A stretch of 64,000 nt of DNA from Farysia itapuensis (taxonomy: Eukaryota > Basidiomycota > Ustilaginomycetes > Ustilaginales > Ustilaginaceae), in NCBI GenBank assembly GCA_023212645.1, contig JALBYC010000014.1, forward strand, positions 286,621 through 350,620. The letters are read 5' to 3'. This document shows, piece after piece, positions 52,594 through 61,469 of the stretch. A model generated the notes under the pieces. That model worked only from the letters and a program-made list of their open reading frames with translations. It did not search any database and was not told where the DNA came from. Both the position numbers and the translations under genes were made by a program. Every line of letters begins with the position of its first letter. Within the stretch, counting starts at the first letter, position 1.

Positions 52594-52810
52594 AAACCCC
52601 AGCCCGGTCTTCCCCCCTCTAGCTGGCATTGTCAGAACATAGCAACACAGAGATATTATTCTTGTTCAAGCTGGTGCATAACGCTAGCGGAGGAAGGACG
52701 ACGGTTCACGATGGGGATGAGCGGGACATAATGCGGGAAAGATACAGAGTCTGAGGAAGCAGTGGGGCGAACAAGAAATGCGACTCAAGGTGAGAAAGAG
52801 GAGCGCGCGG

Positions 52811-53929
52811 CTAGTGGCGGGGTGTGCCTGAGGCAGCTGGAGAGTTTGAGGGGGACCATGGGATCCAGCCTCTGCTAGTTCTACGGCTGCCGCTGCCGCT
52901 GCTAGCGGCGGCGGCTTGTGGAGCGTGCGGTGGCGATGGTGTTTCGTGGTCCAGCAGGTCGTATGATTCGCCGAGTAGGCCGGCTGCGCTGGTTCGACCG
53001 ATGGTCGCGCCCGTGCTTGACGGTTGTTGACGGTTGCGCAGGGACGACGGACCGAACGAGGAGCGCGAGTTCTTGTTCCTGAGCAGCGTCACCGGTACAG
53101 CAGCAGGGTTGGTATCGTCATCAGACGAGCTTGTGGTGGTGGAGTCGAGGGCTGCGAGCTGACGTTCGAGTTCGCGGCGTCGCTGGAGTGCAGCAGCTGC
53201 GGGTTTGCGCTTGTGTTCGTCGCTGGACGAAGGGATGGAGTAGGCGGTTGTGATGCCCTGTGCTGATGTAGCGGGAGTCGCTGTGGATTCGAGGAGTTGT
53301 TTGGCTGATGCGATGGCTGCGGGAGCGTATTGGCGGAAAAGACCACCGAGGAGGGAGAGGGGTGCTTGGACTGGGTTGTGCGGTGTTAGTGGAGCAGGCG
53401 TGCTTCCAACACCAGGCGGAGCATGTCTCGCCGCAGCCCCCCCACCACGCTGCTGCTGCTGTGGGTTGACTGCCTCGGTCTCACCACCACCAACGCCAAC
53501 CCCTCCCGCCGCCGCAGCAACTGCACTCCCCATCCCCCACAGATTGCCGAGTGCATCCTGCGCTTTACCCCGAAATCCGCGCTTGGCCTGCTCAATCAGC
53601 TGGTCAATCTGACCCTGGTTATCCCGCAAGAAGGGATGCAGATGGTTGACATACAGATACATGGCCCCTCTCGTCTGTGGTGCCACAAGCCAGATGTTGA
53701 ACACCAACCTCGCCTCGTAGTAAAATGGAATCCACGACCACAGAAAGCCCAGCAGCGACTCGAGCAGCGTCCAGCAGGCATAGACGGACCAGTAGACCAA
53801 CCAGGTCTCCATCTCGGCCAACGTCGTCCCCGTATCCGTCACCGCCTTGTAGCTCGAGTAGAGTGGATAGACGAGCGTTGTGACCGACGTCAGCGCCAGA
53901 GTTGGCAGATGCAGCAGTAGCAGCGCCAT
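52811..53929 (-). CDS. Yop1/REEP (TB2/DP1/HVA22) family ER-shaping protein
   Basis: The 372-residue protein starts at ATG 53929; the frame beyond starts with GTG. Residues 1-115 are the TB2/DP1/HVA22 reticulon-homology hairpins: TLVYPLYSSYKAVTDTGTTL, METWLVYWSVYACWTLLESL, LSWIPFYYEARLVFNIWL-like and PQTRGAMYLYVNHLHPFL. Such proteins wedge into the ER membrane and keep tubules curved. Unlike Yop1 itself (about 180 residues), this one lacks the second-copy features and has a 230-residue Ser/Gln/Gly-rich tail, so it is closer to the REEP1-4-like or HVA22-like branch. The tail contains a possible amphipathic helix just after the hairpins (DQLIEQAKRGFRGKAQDALG). Confidence 0.87.
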   Translation of the reverse strand: MALLLLHLPTLALTSVTTLVYPLYSSYKAVTDTGTTLAEMETWLVYWSVYACWTLLESLLGFLWSWIPFYYEARLVFNIWLVAPQTRGAMYLYVNHLHPFLRDNQGQIDQLIEQAKRGFRGKAQDALGNLWGMGSAVAAAAGGVGVGGGETEAVNPQQQQRGGGAAARHAPPGVGSTPAPLTPHNPVQAPLSLLGGLFRQYAPAAIASAKQLLESTATPATSAQGITTAYSIPSSSDEHKRKPAAAALQRRRELERQLAALDSTTTSSSDDDTNPAAVPVTLLRNKNSRSSFGPSSLRNRQQPSSTGATIGRTSAAGLLGESYDLLDHETPSPPHAPQAAAASSGSGSRRTSRGWIPWSPSNSPAASGTPRH

Positions 53930-54058
53930 GGTTGTGAGACGGGCAGTACTGCTGCTGCATATTCTGTCCACTCACACCATATCAGGGTCTCTCTCTTTCT
54001 CAGCAATCAAGCGCGCGGCCTCAAAAAAAAAACTCAGCTTTGATTGGTGTTAGATCCG

Positions 54059-55948
54059 CTAAAGCTCGTCCTTGGGTGCCTGCGCGCTGAAGGTGGCAGC
54101 ACGCAGCGACATGAGCAGCTGAATGCCCTGACGGCGGTACGTGTCCGGTACGATCCGGGTCTGCATGCCCAGTCCGTTGTTGAGCCATGCAATGCTTTGT
54201 CCGCCATTGTCGTTCGGCTGGTACGGCGGCCAGTAGGGTGCACCGTCCGAGGCACTGCCTAGACATCCTCCCATTTGCGCCGTGTTCGGGTCACCCGTGG
54301 CGACAAAGCTGATCCAGTAGCTTGAAAGTACATCGGCCAGGCGCACGTCTACACTCTTGGGACCAAGCGCGTTTTGAGTGTCGAGTGGGTTGCGGAAGAC
54401 GTAGGCCACTTCGGTAAAGTGCTGTGCGCCACCGTCGATCTTCGCCTGGAAGGGCAGCTGGTCGAAGCGCGAGTTGTACACGGGCGCCGATCCTGCGAGT
54501 GCCAACTGTGCTGAAGCTTGACGTTTGGGACCGATGAACTGCAAGTCGCCAAACAGGGCGCACGATCGACGGTCCATGGATCCTGTGCTTGTAGCGAGCA
54601 GCCCAGCGCCTGCCTGAAAGGGCGGATAGATATCCTCATTGTCCGGATACACGCTCTCCACCTGCGCCCGTGCTGCTGCAGCCCCCAAAACGCCATCCGG
54701 CAGCTCTTGCGATGCATTCAAAGCACTAAACACCTGCTGTGTCGTGTTCAGCCCACGCACGCCAAACGAAATCCCTTCGTCCAGGTTGGCATTGAAAATG
54801 GCCGAGGTGCCGGGCACGAGTTTGTGCTGCAAGAAGGCCGACTGCAGATCCTGCGTCACCATATCGCCATCGACGACGGGGTTGAAGAGGCCCAATTTGG
54901 CCGAGTTGGCCTGACTGAACTGCTTGATTGCCTCGAGTGGGAGTGCGCGTAGACAGGCGAGCGTGTCGGTCGTTGTGCAGTTGGCGTAGTCCACCAGCGC
55001 CGTCCAGAGCTGGGTGCGCGACTCTGTCGTGTTGCGCGTAGGCGGCAGGGTAGAGTAGTACCCACTTTCCGCAACCACCGCACGGAAGAGGTTGTCCTGT
55101 CGACCGTTGTACGCCGTGAGAAGGTGAAATACGCTTGCGCCACCCGCGCTTTCACCAACTACAGTGACTTTGTCCGGGTCGCCGTTGAAGGCGGCAATGT
55201 TCTCGCGCACCCAGTGCAGCGCCAGCCGCTGGTCGTACAGGCCTAGATTCTCAATTCCAGCATCGTGCGCCGGTTGACCCGTGGGGAAACCAAGCAGGTT
55301 GGTGCGGTAGTTGAGGCTGACAAACAGCACAGGTGTTTCGAGCGTAATGCTTCTGTCGACGATGAAAGTGCCATTGTAGCGCACATCGCCCGAGCCACCA
55401 TAGCCAAAGCCGCCACCGTGGATCCAGACAAAGACGGGTAAAGGTGCTGTCGTCTTGGCCGGTCGAACGACGTTGAGGGTCAAGCAACTTTCTCCGAGCT
55501 TGTACGTGATGTAGGGTGGATTGTAGTCGTTGTCGGTTCCTACGCCGTAGCAGTGTTCCGAGTAGCGCTTGGCGGGACGCACGTCGGTCCAGCTTTCATT
55601 GAGCGACTGCGGCCGGGCAAAGCGCAACTCGGGCGCCGACGGTCCGGGCTGCTGAGCATACGGCATACCCAGGAACGCTTCCACCGTGTGGTTCGTCCCA
55701 AACCCGGACGCAGTGGCCGAGCCTGCAATGGGGGCAATCGTCAGACCGGCATACGACCCGTTCTTAGTCTGCACGACGGGGTCTGTGGCAAAGACGGGCA
55801 GTGGATTGACGACATTGCCCGTGTTTGTGCAGTTGGTGCAGTCTGCCGTGTTGTTCGAGTTGATGTCTGCACGAGGATGGAGAAACACGGCACTGGGGAT
55901 GGCACTAGCTCCTGCGAGCCCAACAAAGAGCAAGGCGGACAGCAACAT
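54059..55948 (-). CDS. Type-B carboxylesterase/lipase with C-terminal KDEL
   Basis: The 629-residue alpha/beta-hydrolase has a signal peptide (MLLSALLFVGLAGASA). The family marks are FLGMPYAQQPG, VFVWIHGGGFGYGGSGDVRY (oxyanion hole) and VTVVGESAGGASVFHLLTAY with nucleophile Ser267. The other catalytic residues are probably Glu391 (NLDEGISFG) and His510 (GAQHFTEVAYVF). There are many N-glycosylation sites (NNTADC, NGSYAG, NHTVEA, NESWTD). The protein ends QAPKDEL, an ER-retrieval signature, which is unusual for this normally secreted fungal family. It is a close tandem neighbour of the Yop1/REEP gene (129 bp) and of Vps22 (143 bp). The substrate cannot be told from sequence. Confidence 0.93.
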   Translation of the reverse strand: MLLSALLFVGLAGASAIPSAVFLHPRADINSNNTADCTNCTNTGNVVNPLPVFATDPVVQTKNGSYAGLTIAPIAGSATASGFGTNHTVEAFLGMPYAQQPGPSAPELRFARPQSLNESWTDVRPAKRYSEHCYGVGTDNDYNPPYITYKLGESCLTLNVVRPAKTTAPLPVFVWIHGGGFGYGGSGDVRYNGTFIVDRSITLETPVLFVSLNYRTNLLGFPTGQPAHDAGIENLGLYDQRLALHWVRENIAAFNGDPDKVTVVGESAGGASVFHLLTAYNGRQDNLFRAVVAESGYYSTLPPTRNTTESRTQLWTALVDYANCTTTDTLACLRALPLEAIKQFSQANSAKLGLFNPVVDGDMVTQDLQSAFLQHKLVPGTSAIFNANLDEGISFGVRGLNTTQQVFSALNASQELPDGVLGAAAARAQVESVYPDNEDIYPPFQAGAGLLATSTGSMDRRSCALFGDLQFIGPKRQASAQLALAGSAPVYNSRFDQLPFQAKIDGGAQHFTEVAYVFRNPLDTQNALGPKSVDVRLADVLSSYWISFVATGDPNTAQMGGCLGSASDGAPYWPPYQPNDNGGQSIAWLNNGLGMQTRIVPDTYRRQGIQLLMSLRAATFSAQAPKDEL

Positions 55949-56091
55949 CGTTGTGGGGAAGGTAGCAAGTCATAATGCGGGGCAAAGAAAAACACAGAGC
56001 TCGAGCGCAGAAGCTCGCTTGCAGGATCCGGTCCCTCGCTTAAATGAATCTGGCAGTATGCGCGTATCGACGACGACGAGCCAAAGGGGGC

Positions 56092-56886
56092 TCAGAGGGT
56101 AGCGAGGGAGTAGTACCTTGGTGGAAAGATGGCTTCATCTATCCAAAGCATGCCTTCGGTGAGACACATGGAGTCGAGCACTGCTTTGGCACGTTGGTGG
56201 GACCAGTTTGTGCGGGTATTGGAGCCAACGAGCGAGTCAGCGGTGACGTAGGGCGGCGGCGAGTTTTGGGATGGCAGCAGGAGGAGGGAGAGGACGACCA
56301 TGGTGTCCGTATCGAGCTCGCGCGGGATACTGCGCACCATTTTGGTACCGTCAATATCGACCACTTGGTATCCAGAGCCTAGCGGCGCAAGAGACTTGAT
56401 GCTGCGAACGATGTCTTCTTCGGTGATATCTGCTGTAGCCGTTGCAGAGCCGTGACGCATGATGGCCAGTCTACGGAGCAGGTCGTCCATGGCAATGACG
56501 CCGCCGTTGATCTCGCGTGTCGAGACACAGACGTCGATGATCTGCACGCCCAATTCGTACTGCCAATCGCCCAAGCCGAGCAAGTCGTTCCACAACCCGG
56601 CCAACACACCGCCCCCACCACCACCACCACCCGATGCTGCGCCAGACGACAGGGGATCAACACCGATCGAGTAGCACATCTTTTGGAAAGCATGGCGAAA
56701 CTCGGCATTCTTGCGAATTTCGCCACGATGACGAGCGGAAAACTGGCGGAGAGCGTTGGCAAAGACATCGAGCTGATTGCGCAATTCGTTGAGCTGGGAC
56801 GTGTTGAGGTCTGCGCCGAGAGTAGTGTAGGCGGTGGAGGAGTGGATGGATCGATCGAGCGCTGCGATTCCTGGACCACGACGCAT
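56092..56886 (-). CDS. SNF8: ESCRT-II subunit Vps22/Snf8
   Basis: The 264-residue protein begins MRRGPGIAALDRSIHSSTAY, close to the N-terminus of Snf8/EAP30 (MRR..G...I). It continues with LNELRNQLDVFANALRQFSA, HRGEIRKNAEFRHAFQKMCY and, after a Gly8 insert, LGLGDWQYELGVQIIDVCVS, then two winged helices with DDLLRRLAIMRHGS, ITEEDIVRSIKSLAPLGSGY and LVGSNTRTNWSHQRAKAVLD. The C-terminus MCLTEGMLWIDEAIFPPRYY matches the Snf8 ending. ESCRT-II (Vps22, Vps25, Vps36) sorts ubiquitinated cargo on endosomes and, in smuts, also participates in endosome maturation. The frame beyond 56886 starts at TTG. It is divergent from the Dsc2-like gene with 122 bp between starts. Confidence 0.93.
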   Translation of the reverse strand: MRRGPGIAALDRSIHSSTAYTTLGADLNTSQLNELRNQLDVFANALRQFSARHRGEIRKNAEFRHAFQKMCYSIGVDPLSSGAASGGGGGGGGVLAGLWNDLLGLGDWQYELGVQIIDVCVSTREINGGVIAMDDLLRRLAIMRHGSATATADITEEDIVRSIKSLAPLGSGYQVVDIDGTKMVRSIPRELDTDTMVVLSLLLLPSQNSPPPYVTADSLVGSNTRTNWSHQRAKAVLDSMCLTEGMLWIDEAIFPPRYYSLATL

Positions 56887-57008
56887 GGTGAGAGTGGTAG
56901 GACGAGGGGTGCAGGAAGGAGAGGGAGGAGAGTTAAGGTTGCGTGTCAAGTTGCGCCTTTTTTTGATTCTCCACTTTGCCGTGTTCAGGTTCGCTCGTAC
57001 AGGCCACG

Positions 57009-57872
57009 ATGGTGGTCAGTGGCTTTGCACACGCGCCCGTGTCCAAGGGCCTGATGCTGGTCACAGGCATTGGCAGTGTCAGTGCAGCTCTGCTCCAGCT
57101 GCAGCCGTACTTGCATCTTCAGCTCGTACCGCATCTGCTCGTACACCATCAGTGGTACCGTCTTGCATTGCAGCATGTCGCGTTTGTCAACTCGTCCGAG
57201 CTGTTCCTCGCCATGCTGCTCTTTTACCAGGCTGGCAGACAGGTGGAGCGGACGTTGGGAAGCCATACGTATGCCAGCTTCCTGCTAGTCACCGTGCTGG
57301 TCTACACGTTGGCCGAGGTAGGTCTTCTCATCGGTCTGCACTTGGTCTCCAGTAATGATCCCGGTAAGGTGCCAGCAGGACCCTGGGCGCTCGTCTTTGC
57401 CACCGTCTACCAGCACGCTCGCATCATTCCCAGTCGTTGGGAGGTACAGATCGGATCCAGCGCGTACATCGGCAACAATGCCATCTCGGTATACTCGCTC
57501 GCCGCTATCCTCGCCTTTTCACAGCCGACAAGCACGCCCTGGATGGCCCTACTCGCCGTCCTGAGTGCAGTGTATGGCGCACACCAAACATACCGCATAC
57601 CGTCTCGTATCTATCGCCTACTTTCACTTCTTTTCCAGCCCTGGCTCGGGTCAACTAAGCTGCCTACCCGCTCCTGGCGTGCTGAACCTCCACAGCGTCG
57701 ATCCCTTGCAGCTCGTCAAGCGAGAATAGCTCAGCATACCGACTCAATGCAGTCCATACGCGCTCAAGGCTCTCTCGCCGTACCTCAATTCGCCACCTTC
57801 CTTCGTCGCAGAGTCGCCGGCGAGCAGCAGCAGCAGCAACAGCCACCACCACTGCCAACTACAATGCATTAG
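57009..57872 (+). CDS. Rhomboid-like Dsc2/UBAC2-type membrane protein
   Basis: The 287-residue protein has about six hydrophobic segments and a rhomboid-like pattern: FAHAPVSKGLMLVTGIGSVS, HQWYRLALQHVAFVNSSELF, LAMLLFYQAGRQVERTLGSH and YASFLLVTVLVYTLAEVGLL. The E/N-S-E-L plus R.(V/I)ER..GS.KY..F.. signature is that of UBAC2 and fungal Dsc2, catalytically dead rhomboids that recognise membrane substrates; the GxSx/His active site is absent. The usual C-terminal UBA domain is not visible: the tail is basic, then Gln/Pro-rich (Q7, PPPLPTTMH). Together with the DUF1746 gene at 4791-5782, this is the second candidate DSC-ligase subunit in the window. Confidence 0.75.
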   Translation: MVVSGFAHAPVSKGLMLVTGIGSVSAALLQLQPYLHLQLVPHLLVHHQWYRLALQHVAFVNSSELFLAMLLFYQAGRQVERTLGSHTYASFLLVTVLVYTLAEVGLLIGLHLVSSNDPGKVPAGPWALVFATVYQHARIIPSRWEVQIGSSAYIGNNAISVYSLAAILAFSQPTSTPWMALLAVLSAVYGAHQTYRIPSRIYRLLSLLFQPWLGSTKLPTRSWRAEPPQRRSLAARQARIAQHTDSMQSIRAQGSLAVPQFATFLRRRVAGEQQQQQQPPPLPTTMH

Positions 57873-57917
57873 ATGTTGTTAGAGCACGCCTTCCCGCCGC
57901 ACAGAAGAAAAAAAAGC

Positions 57918-58029
57918 AGCCCCTCATGGGGGTCGAACCCATGACCTCGTCTTGAAAATCCAGTCTGGTACATTGCCCGGCGGACAAAATGAGTAGGAGA
58001 GACACGCTCTACCACTGAGCTAAAGGGGC
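57918..58029 (-). tRNA. tRNA-Arg(CCT) with a 40-nt intron
   Basis: The minus strand folds as a class I tRNA. The acceptor stem GCCCCTT pairs with GAGGGGC (one G-U), discriminator T. The D arm is GCTC-AGTGGTA-GAGC. The anticodon stem TGTCT/AGACG has loop CTCCTA..A, anticodon CCT, reading AGG (Arg). The variable loop is AGGTC and the T arm ATGGG-TTCGACC-CCCAT. The gene is 112 nt with a mature part of 72, leaving a 40-nt intron after position 37. A T-run follows downstream (plus-strand A run 57908-57915). It lies between the Dsc2-like gene and the OB-fold gene. Confidence 0.88.
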
Positions 58030-58159
58030 ATATAGAAACACTGGTCTGATCGGGATATGCGTATATATAAAAGCTACTGGCATCAAGCGACGTCGTGACG
58101 CGTGGGTTGGACCCTTGTCAGTCAGTGTTGCCCTTTGTCAGTCGACCACGGCATCATTG

Positions 58160-59447
58160 ATGGCTGAGAGCGTGCGATCCTGGCTGTGGGCCTTTGCCAG
58201 CTCGCAGGCGACCGAGGCGCTTCAAGGCGGTTACGACCTGGACGATATGCCGTTTGTGAGCGGCAATCGAGTGCAGATCTTGCGCTTCATGACGTTTCCC
58301 ACAAAGGACGCGACGGGGGACGAGACAGGGATCTGGGCGTTGGTGGGCGACAAGACGCACTGTATCGCAGTGCGATTTCATTCAAAAGCGGTGGATGCGT
58401 TTCAACGACGGAGCTGTATGACGCTGACCTCGCTCAAGGGCGCGCTGATTACGCTGTCGCAGGTGAGGTTGACTGTTGGACGCGTTCACACGCAGAACCC
58501 ACGTCGGGATGGTGCGCCGCCGCAGCAAGATCGTGGATTCGTCTACCGCCATCTGCAGTACTCGATCCTGCTCGAAGTAGGTGCGTTTCAGGTGGTGTCG
58601 AGTGTAGGCGAGCCGATCTGGTTTGCGCAGATCCATGCGGTGACGAGCAAGGCAGCTTTGGCCGAAGCCGATCGGCCCAAAGCTGATCTGATGCTGCAGT
58701 GGATGAAGCAGTGGATTCGCGCTGCCAATCTCGCCCAAATTGCGGCGCGAGAGCACGCCCGCCTTGCCGCCGCAGCTCCTCGCCAACAACAACCGGACAA
58801 CAGCACGTCGATCGCCGATGACTCGACCCGCTTCCCCACGCCAGCACAGCGCAAAGGCGCCGTACGAAACACCCCAATTTCGTCAACCCCAGTAGGCTCA
58901 TCCTCTCGCAAACGGGTTGACAGGGACGAAAGCATCAGCTTCGTCAAGACCGTCAAGGCACGTCTCGACCAGTCCCTTGACGAACCAAGCTCACCTCCAA
59001 CCTCCGGGATTGGAGCAACTACCAACGCGCTTCCCTCACAGACATCACCGCCGTCATTATCCCCAGCGCCAATAGCAACTACCCAGACCTCGTTGGCAAT
59101 CACTGTCGCGAAAGTGACGTCCACACCAACAGCACCGACGCCATCATCACCACCAATAAAGGCTTTGATACCAGCACACACAACCACAGCATCAACGATA
59201 CCCAAACCTACAACCATTATCCTGTCGCCAACACCCGCACCACCACAAGCTCAAGCAGCACCGCAACGAGACTCGGCAGCTACGAAGAAGAAGAAGTCAA
59301 AGCTCACAGCCTCGCAAAAGCAAGCTAAACGAGACAAGGCCATCGCAGACCTGTAAGTCTCCCCACCACCATACGTGCCAGTCCGTATCGCATGCTAACC
59401 TCGTGTACCCTTCTCCCAACAACAGGATGGCTTCAATCGTAGACTGA
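58160..59447 (+). CDS. Protein with a TPP1/Tpz1-like OB fold (possible shelterin subunit)
   Basis: Exons are 58160-59352 and 59426-59447, giving 404 residues; the 73-nt intron (GTAAGT..AACAG) adds the end ADLMASIVD. Residues about 1-180 read like the N-terminal OB fold of the TPP1/ACD/Tpz1 and Est3 group: SVRSWLWAFASSQA, SGNRVQILRFMTFP, WALVGDKTHCIAVRFHSKAV, LTSLKGALITLSQVRLTVG, then FVYRHLQYSILLEVGAFQVV. The order W helix, strand, S/GD.TH.I.V.F strand, G.L..L and Y..L.V..F fits that fold. The remainder is disordered, Thr/Pro/Ala-rich, with a lysine block (KKKKSKLTASQKQAKRD). No telomere link is shown by neighbours. It could instead be another OB-fold protein. Confidence 0.5.
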
Positions 59448-59584
59448 AGACTCGCGCAAAATGGTAAATGATTGCAGCACAAGCCGAAGCTCGAGATGTG
59501 TTTTGAGAGTGAATGCTGGAGACAGTATACAAGACGCAGGAAAAGCGCCAGGAAAGAGAGAGGGGGGAAGCGGGGAGGCGATAA

Positions 59585-59603
59585 GTGTGTGTGTGTGTGT
59601 GTT
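59585..59603. repeat. (GT)n microsatellite
   Basis: About nine GT units lie in the 190-bp convergent spacer between the OB-fold gene and eL15. Confidence 0.9.
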
Positions 59604-59637
59604 TCTGCGAAACAAAGACACAAGCGTCGAGGGCGAT

Positions 59638-60252
59638 TTAACGGTATCGGCGCAGTTGGAGGGTGTCGCGCTTGCGAATCGTGGCGTTCTTGCCACCACC
59701 CTGGGTCTTGTTGTATCGGTGACCCTTGCCCTGACCACGGCTCTTCTTGCCGCAACCAGTGAGACCACGAGCCTCGCGGCGCTTGTGTACCGACTTGGCG
59801 ATCCAGTTGATACGGGCATCGCGACGGATGGCCTTGTGCTGAGGGTCGACGGCAATGACTTCAAAGTATTTGTACACACCGTCCTGGTTGATCCAGTAGG
59901 AGTTGAGGATACGCAGGTTTCCGCACTTGCGGCCGATACGCTCCTCGGCGGTGGAGCGAAGCGAGCGCTGGTACTTGAGGTGGTTGACACCCTGGTGGAC
60001 CGGCTTGCCGAAAGTAGCACCCTTGGGCACAGGCTTCTTGCGGTTACCACGTCGAACTCGGATGCGGTACACGACAAAGCCCTGCTTGGACTTGTAGCCC
60101 AGTCGGTGAGCCTTGTCCGGACGCGAGGGGCGCGATACACGGTGGATCACATTCAGCTGTCGGTACTCCCAGCATCGAACTCGGAGAAGGAAGCGGAGCA
60201 CATCGCTCTGCTTCTTCTTGTACAGCTCTTCAACGTACTTGTAGGCTCCCAT
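59638..60252 (-). CDS. RPL15: 60S ribosomal protein eL15
   Basis: The 204-residue protein starts [20 protein letters not shown] and contains [40 protein letters not shown] and [20 protein letters not shown], as in eukaryotic eL15 of normal length, ending [11 protein letters not shown] 5'-UTR intron (60253-60319, GTAAGA..TGCAG) appears to end directly before the ATG, giving |ATGGGA. Divergent from uL18, with 314 bp between start codons containing four TTCGAGA-type motifs. The coding region is uninterrupted. Confidence 0.97.
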   Translation of the reverse strand: MGAYKYVEELYKKKQSDVLRFLLRVRCWEYRQLNVIHRVSRPSRPDKAHRLGYKSKQGFVVYRIRVRRGNRKKPVPKGATFGKPVHQGVNHLKYQRSLRSTAEERIGRKCGNLRILNSYWINQDGVYKYFEVIAVDPQHKAIRRDARINWIAKSVHKRREARGLTGCGKKSRGQGKGHRYNKTQGGGKNATIRKRDTLQLRRYR

Positions 60253-60319
60253 CTGCAATACCGGACGTGGTCTTGGTCAGCGGGCTGTGTGCGGAATGCG
60301 CGGGTGAATAGAGTCTTAC

Positions 60320-60566
60320 CTTGAGTAGAGAGTGTTGCTGGTGGCAGAGGAAAGAGGCAAGAATTCGAGATTCCGCCTTAGTGGGCACTAACATTCGAGA
60401 TTTCCCTTTTTCCCTGTGTCATGTGACCTTGTCGGCCCCAATTTGGCAGCTTCAAATCTCGAAATCGGCCGAAGCTTTTCTCGCACCGCCAATTTCGAGA
60501 ATGTTGAATCGCGAATTCGACATTCCTCATCTTCCTCTCTCCATCAACCACCTCCCCCCCAACACC
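60320..60566. promoter_or_regulatory. Bidirectional ribosomal-protein promoter with repeated TTCGAGA motifs
   Basis: Four copies of a motif lie between eL15 and uL18: TTCGAGATTCC at 60364, TTCGAGATTTCCC at 60394, AAATCTCGAA (reverse) at 60454 and TTCGAGAATG at 60494. TCGGCCGA lies at about 60465. A related ATTCGAGAT lies upstream of uS19 (62479) and TTCGAAATTTCC upstream of eL33 (6981). The recurrence near ribosomal genes suggests a common activator site; no factor is identified. Confidence 0.6.
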
Positions 60567-61469
60567 ATGCCGTTCACAAAGGTATACAAGTCGAGCGCGT
60601 ACTTTTCGCGATACCAGGTCAAGTACCGCCGACGACGAGAGGGCAAGACTGACTACTACGCACGAAAGCGTCTCGTTTCGCAGGCCAAGAACAAGTACAA
60701 CGCACCAAAGTACCGTCTAGTCGTCCGCTTCTCCAACCGATACGTCACATGCCAGGTCATCCACGCAAAGATTCAGGGTGACTATGTCTTGACCCACGCT
60801 TCCTCCAAGGAGCTGCCACGCTACGGTGTCAAGACTGGTCTCTCCAACTGGACCGCCGCCTATGCCACTGGTCTGCTGTGTGCCCGTCGAGCATTGACCA
60901 AGCTTGGTCTGGCTGACAAGTACCAGGGCGTGACCGAGCCCGATGGTGAGATGGCCGAGATTGAGAGCCTGGGCGAGGACGAGCCGCGTCCATTCAAGTG
61001 CTTCCTCGACGTCGGTCTCAAGCGCACATCCACCGGTTCCCGTGTCTTTGGTGCCCTCAAGGGTGCCTCGGACGGTGGTATCTACGTCCCCCACTCTGAG
61101 AAGCGATTCCCCGGTTTCGACCCAGAGTCCAAGGAGCTCGACGCTGAGCTCCTGCGCAACTACATCTACGGCGGTCACGTTGCCGAATACATGGAGGCTC
61201 TCGAGGAGGAAGATGACGAGCGATTCAAGAAGCAGTTCTCCAAAGCTCTCGAGCAGGACGTTGGCTCGGAAGATCTCGAGGAGATGTGGACTGAGGCTTT
61301 CGAGAAGATCCGTGAAGACCCCAGCTTCACCCCCACCGACAAGTCTGGCAAGAACTGGGCTGCCGAGTCGAAAAAGTACAAGGCCACCCGTCTCACATAC
61401 GAGCAGCGCAAGTCCAAGATCGCCGACAAGATCGCTGCCTTCAAGTCTGGCGCAGAACTCGACCTCTAA
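60567..61469 (+). CDS. RPL5: 60S ribosomal protein uL18 (L5)
   Basis: This single-exon gene of 300 residues starts MPFTKVYKSSAYFSRYQVKY, followed by RRRREGKTDYYARKRLVSQA and KNKYNAPKYRLVVRFSNRYV. The 5S rRNA-binding protein of the large subunit has this N-terminus; GVKTGLSNWTAAYATGLLCA, LDVGLKRTSTGSRVFGALKG and YGGHVAEYMEALEEEDDERF follow in the usual order. The ATG at 60567 in context CACCATGCC is chosen, since the upstream in-frame codons lack conservation. Length is as in other eukaryotes (about 297 residues). Confidence 0.97.
   Translation: MPFTKVYKSSAYFSRYQVKYRRRREGKTDYYARKRLVSQAKNKYNAPKYRLVVRFSNRYVTCQVIHAKIQGDYVLTHASSKELPRYGVKTGLSNWTAAYATGLLCARRALTKLGLADKYQGVTEPDGEMAEIESLGEDEPRPFKCFLDVGLKRTSTGSRVFGALKGASDGGIYVPHSEKRFPGFDPESKELDAELLRNYIYGGHVAEYMEALEEEDDERFKKQFSKALEQDVGSEDLEEMWTEAFEKIREDPSFTPTDKSGKNWAAESKKYKATRLTYEQRKSKIADKIAAFKSGAELDL

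Noticed and set aside
59461..60324. Plus-strand open frame of 287 codons opposite eL15
   Set aside because: It is antisense to a certain ribosomal protein gene and has no family resemblance of its own.
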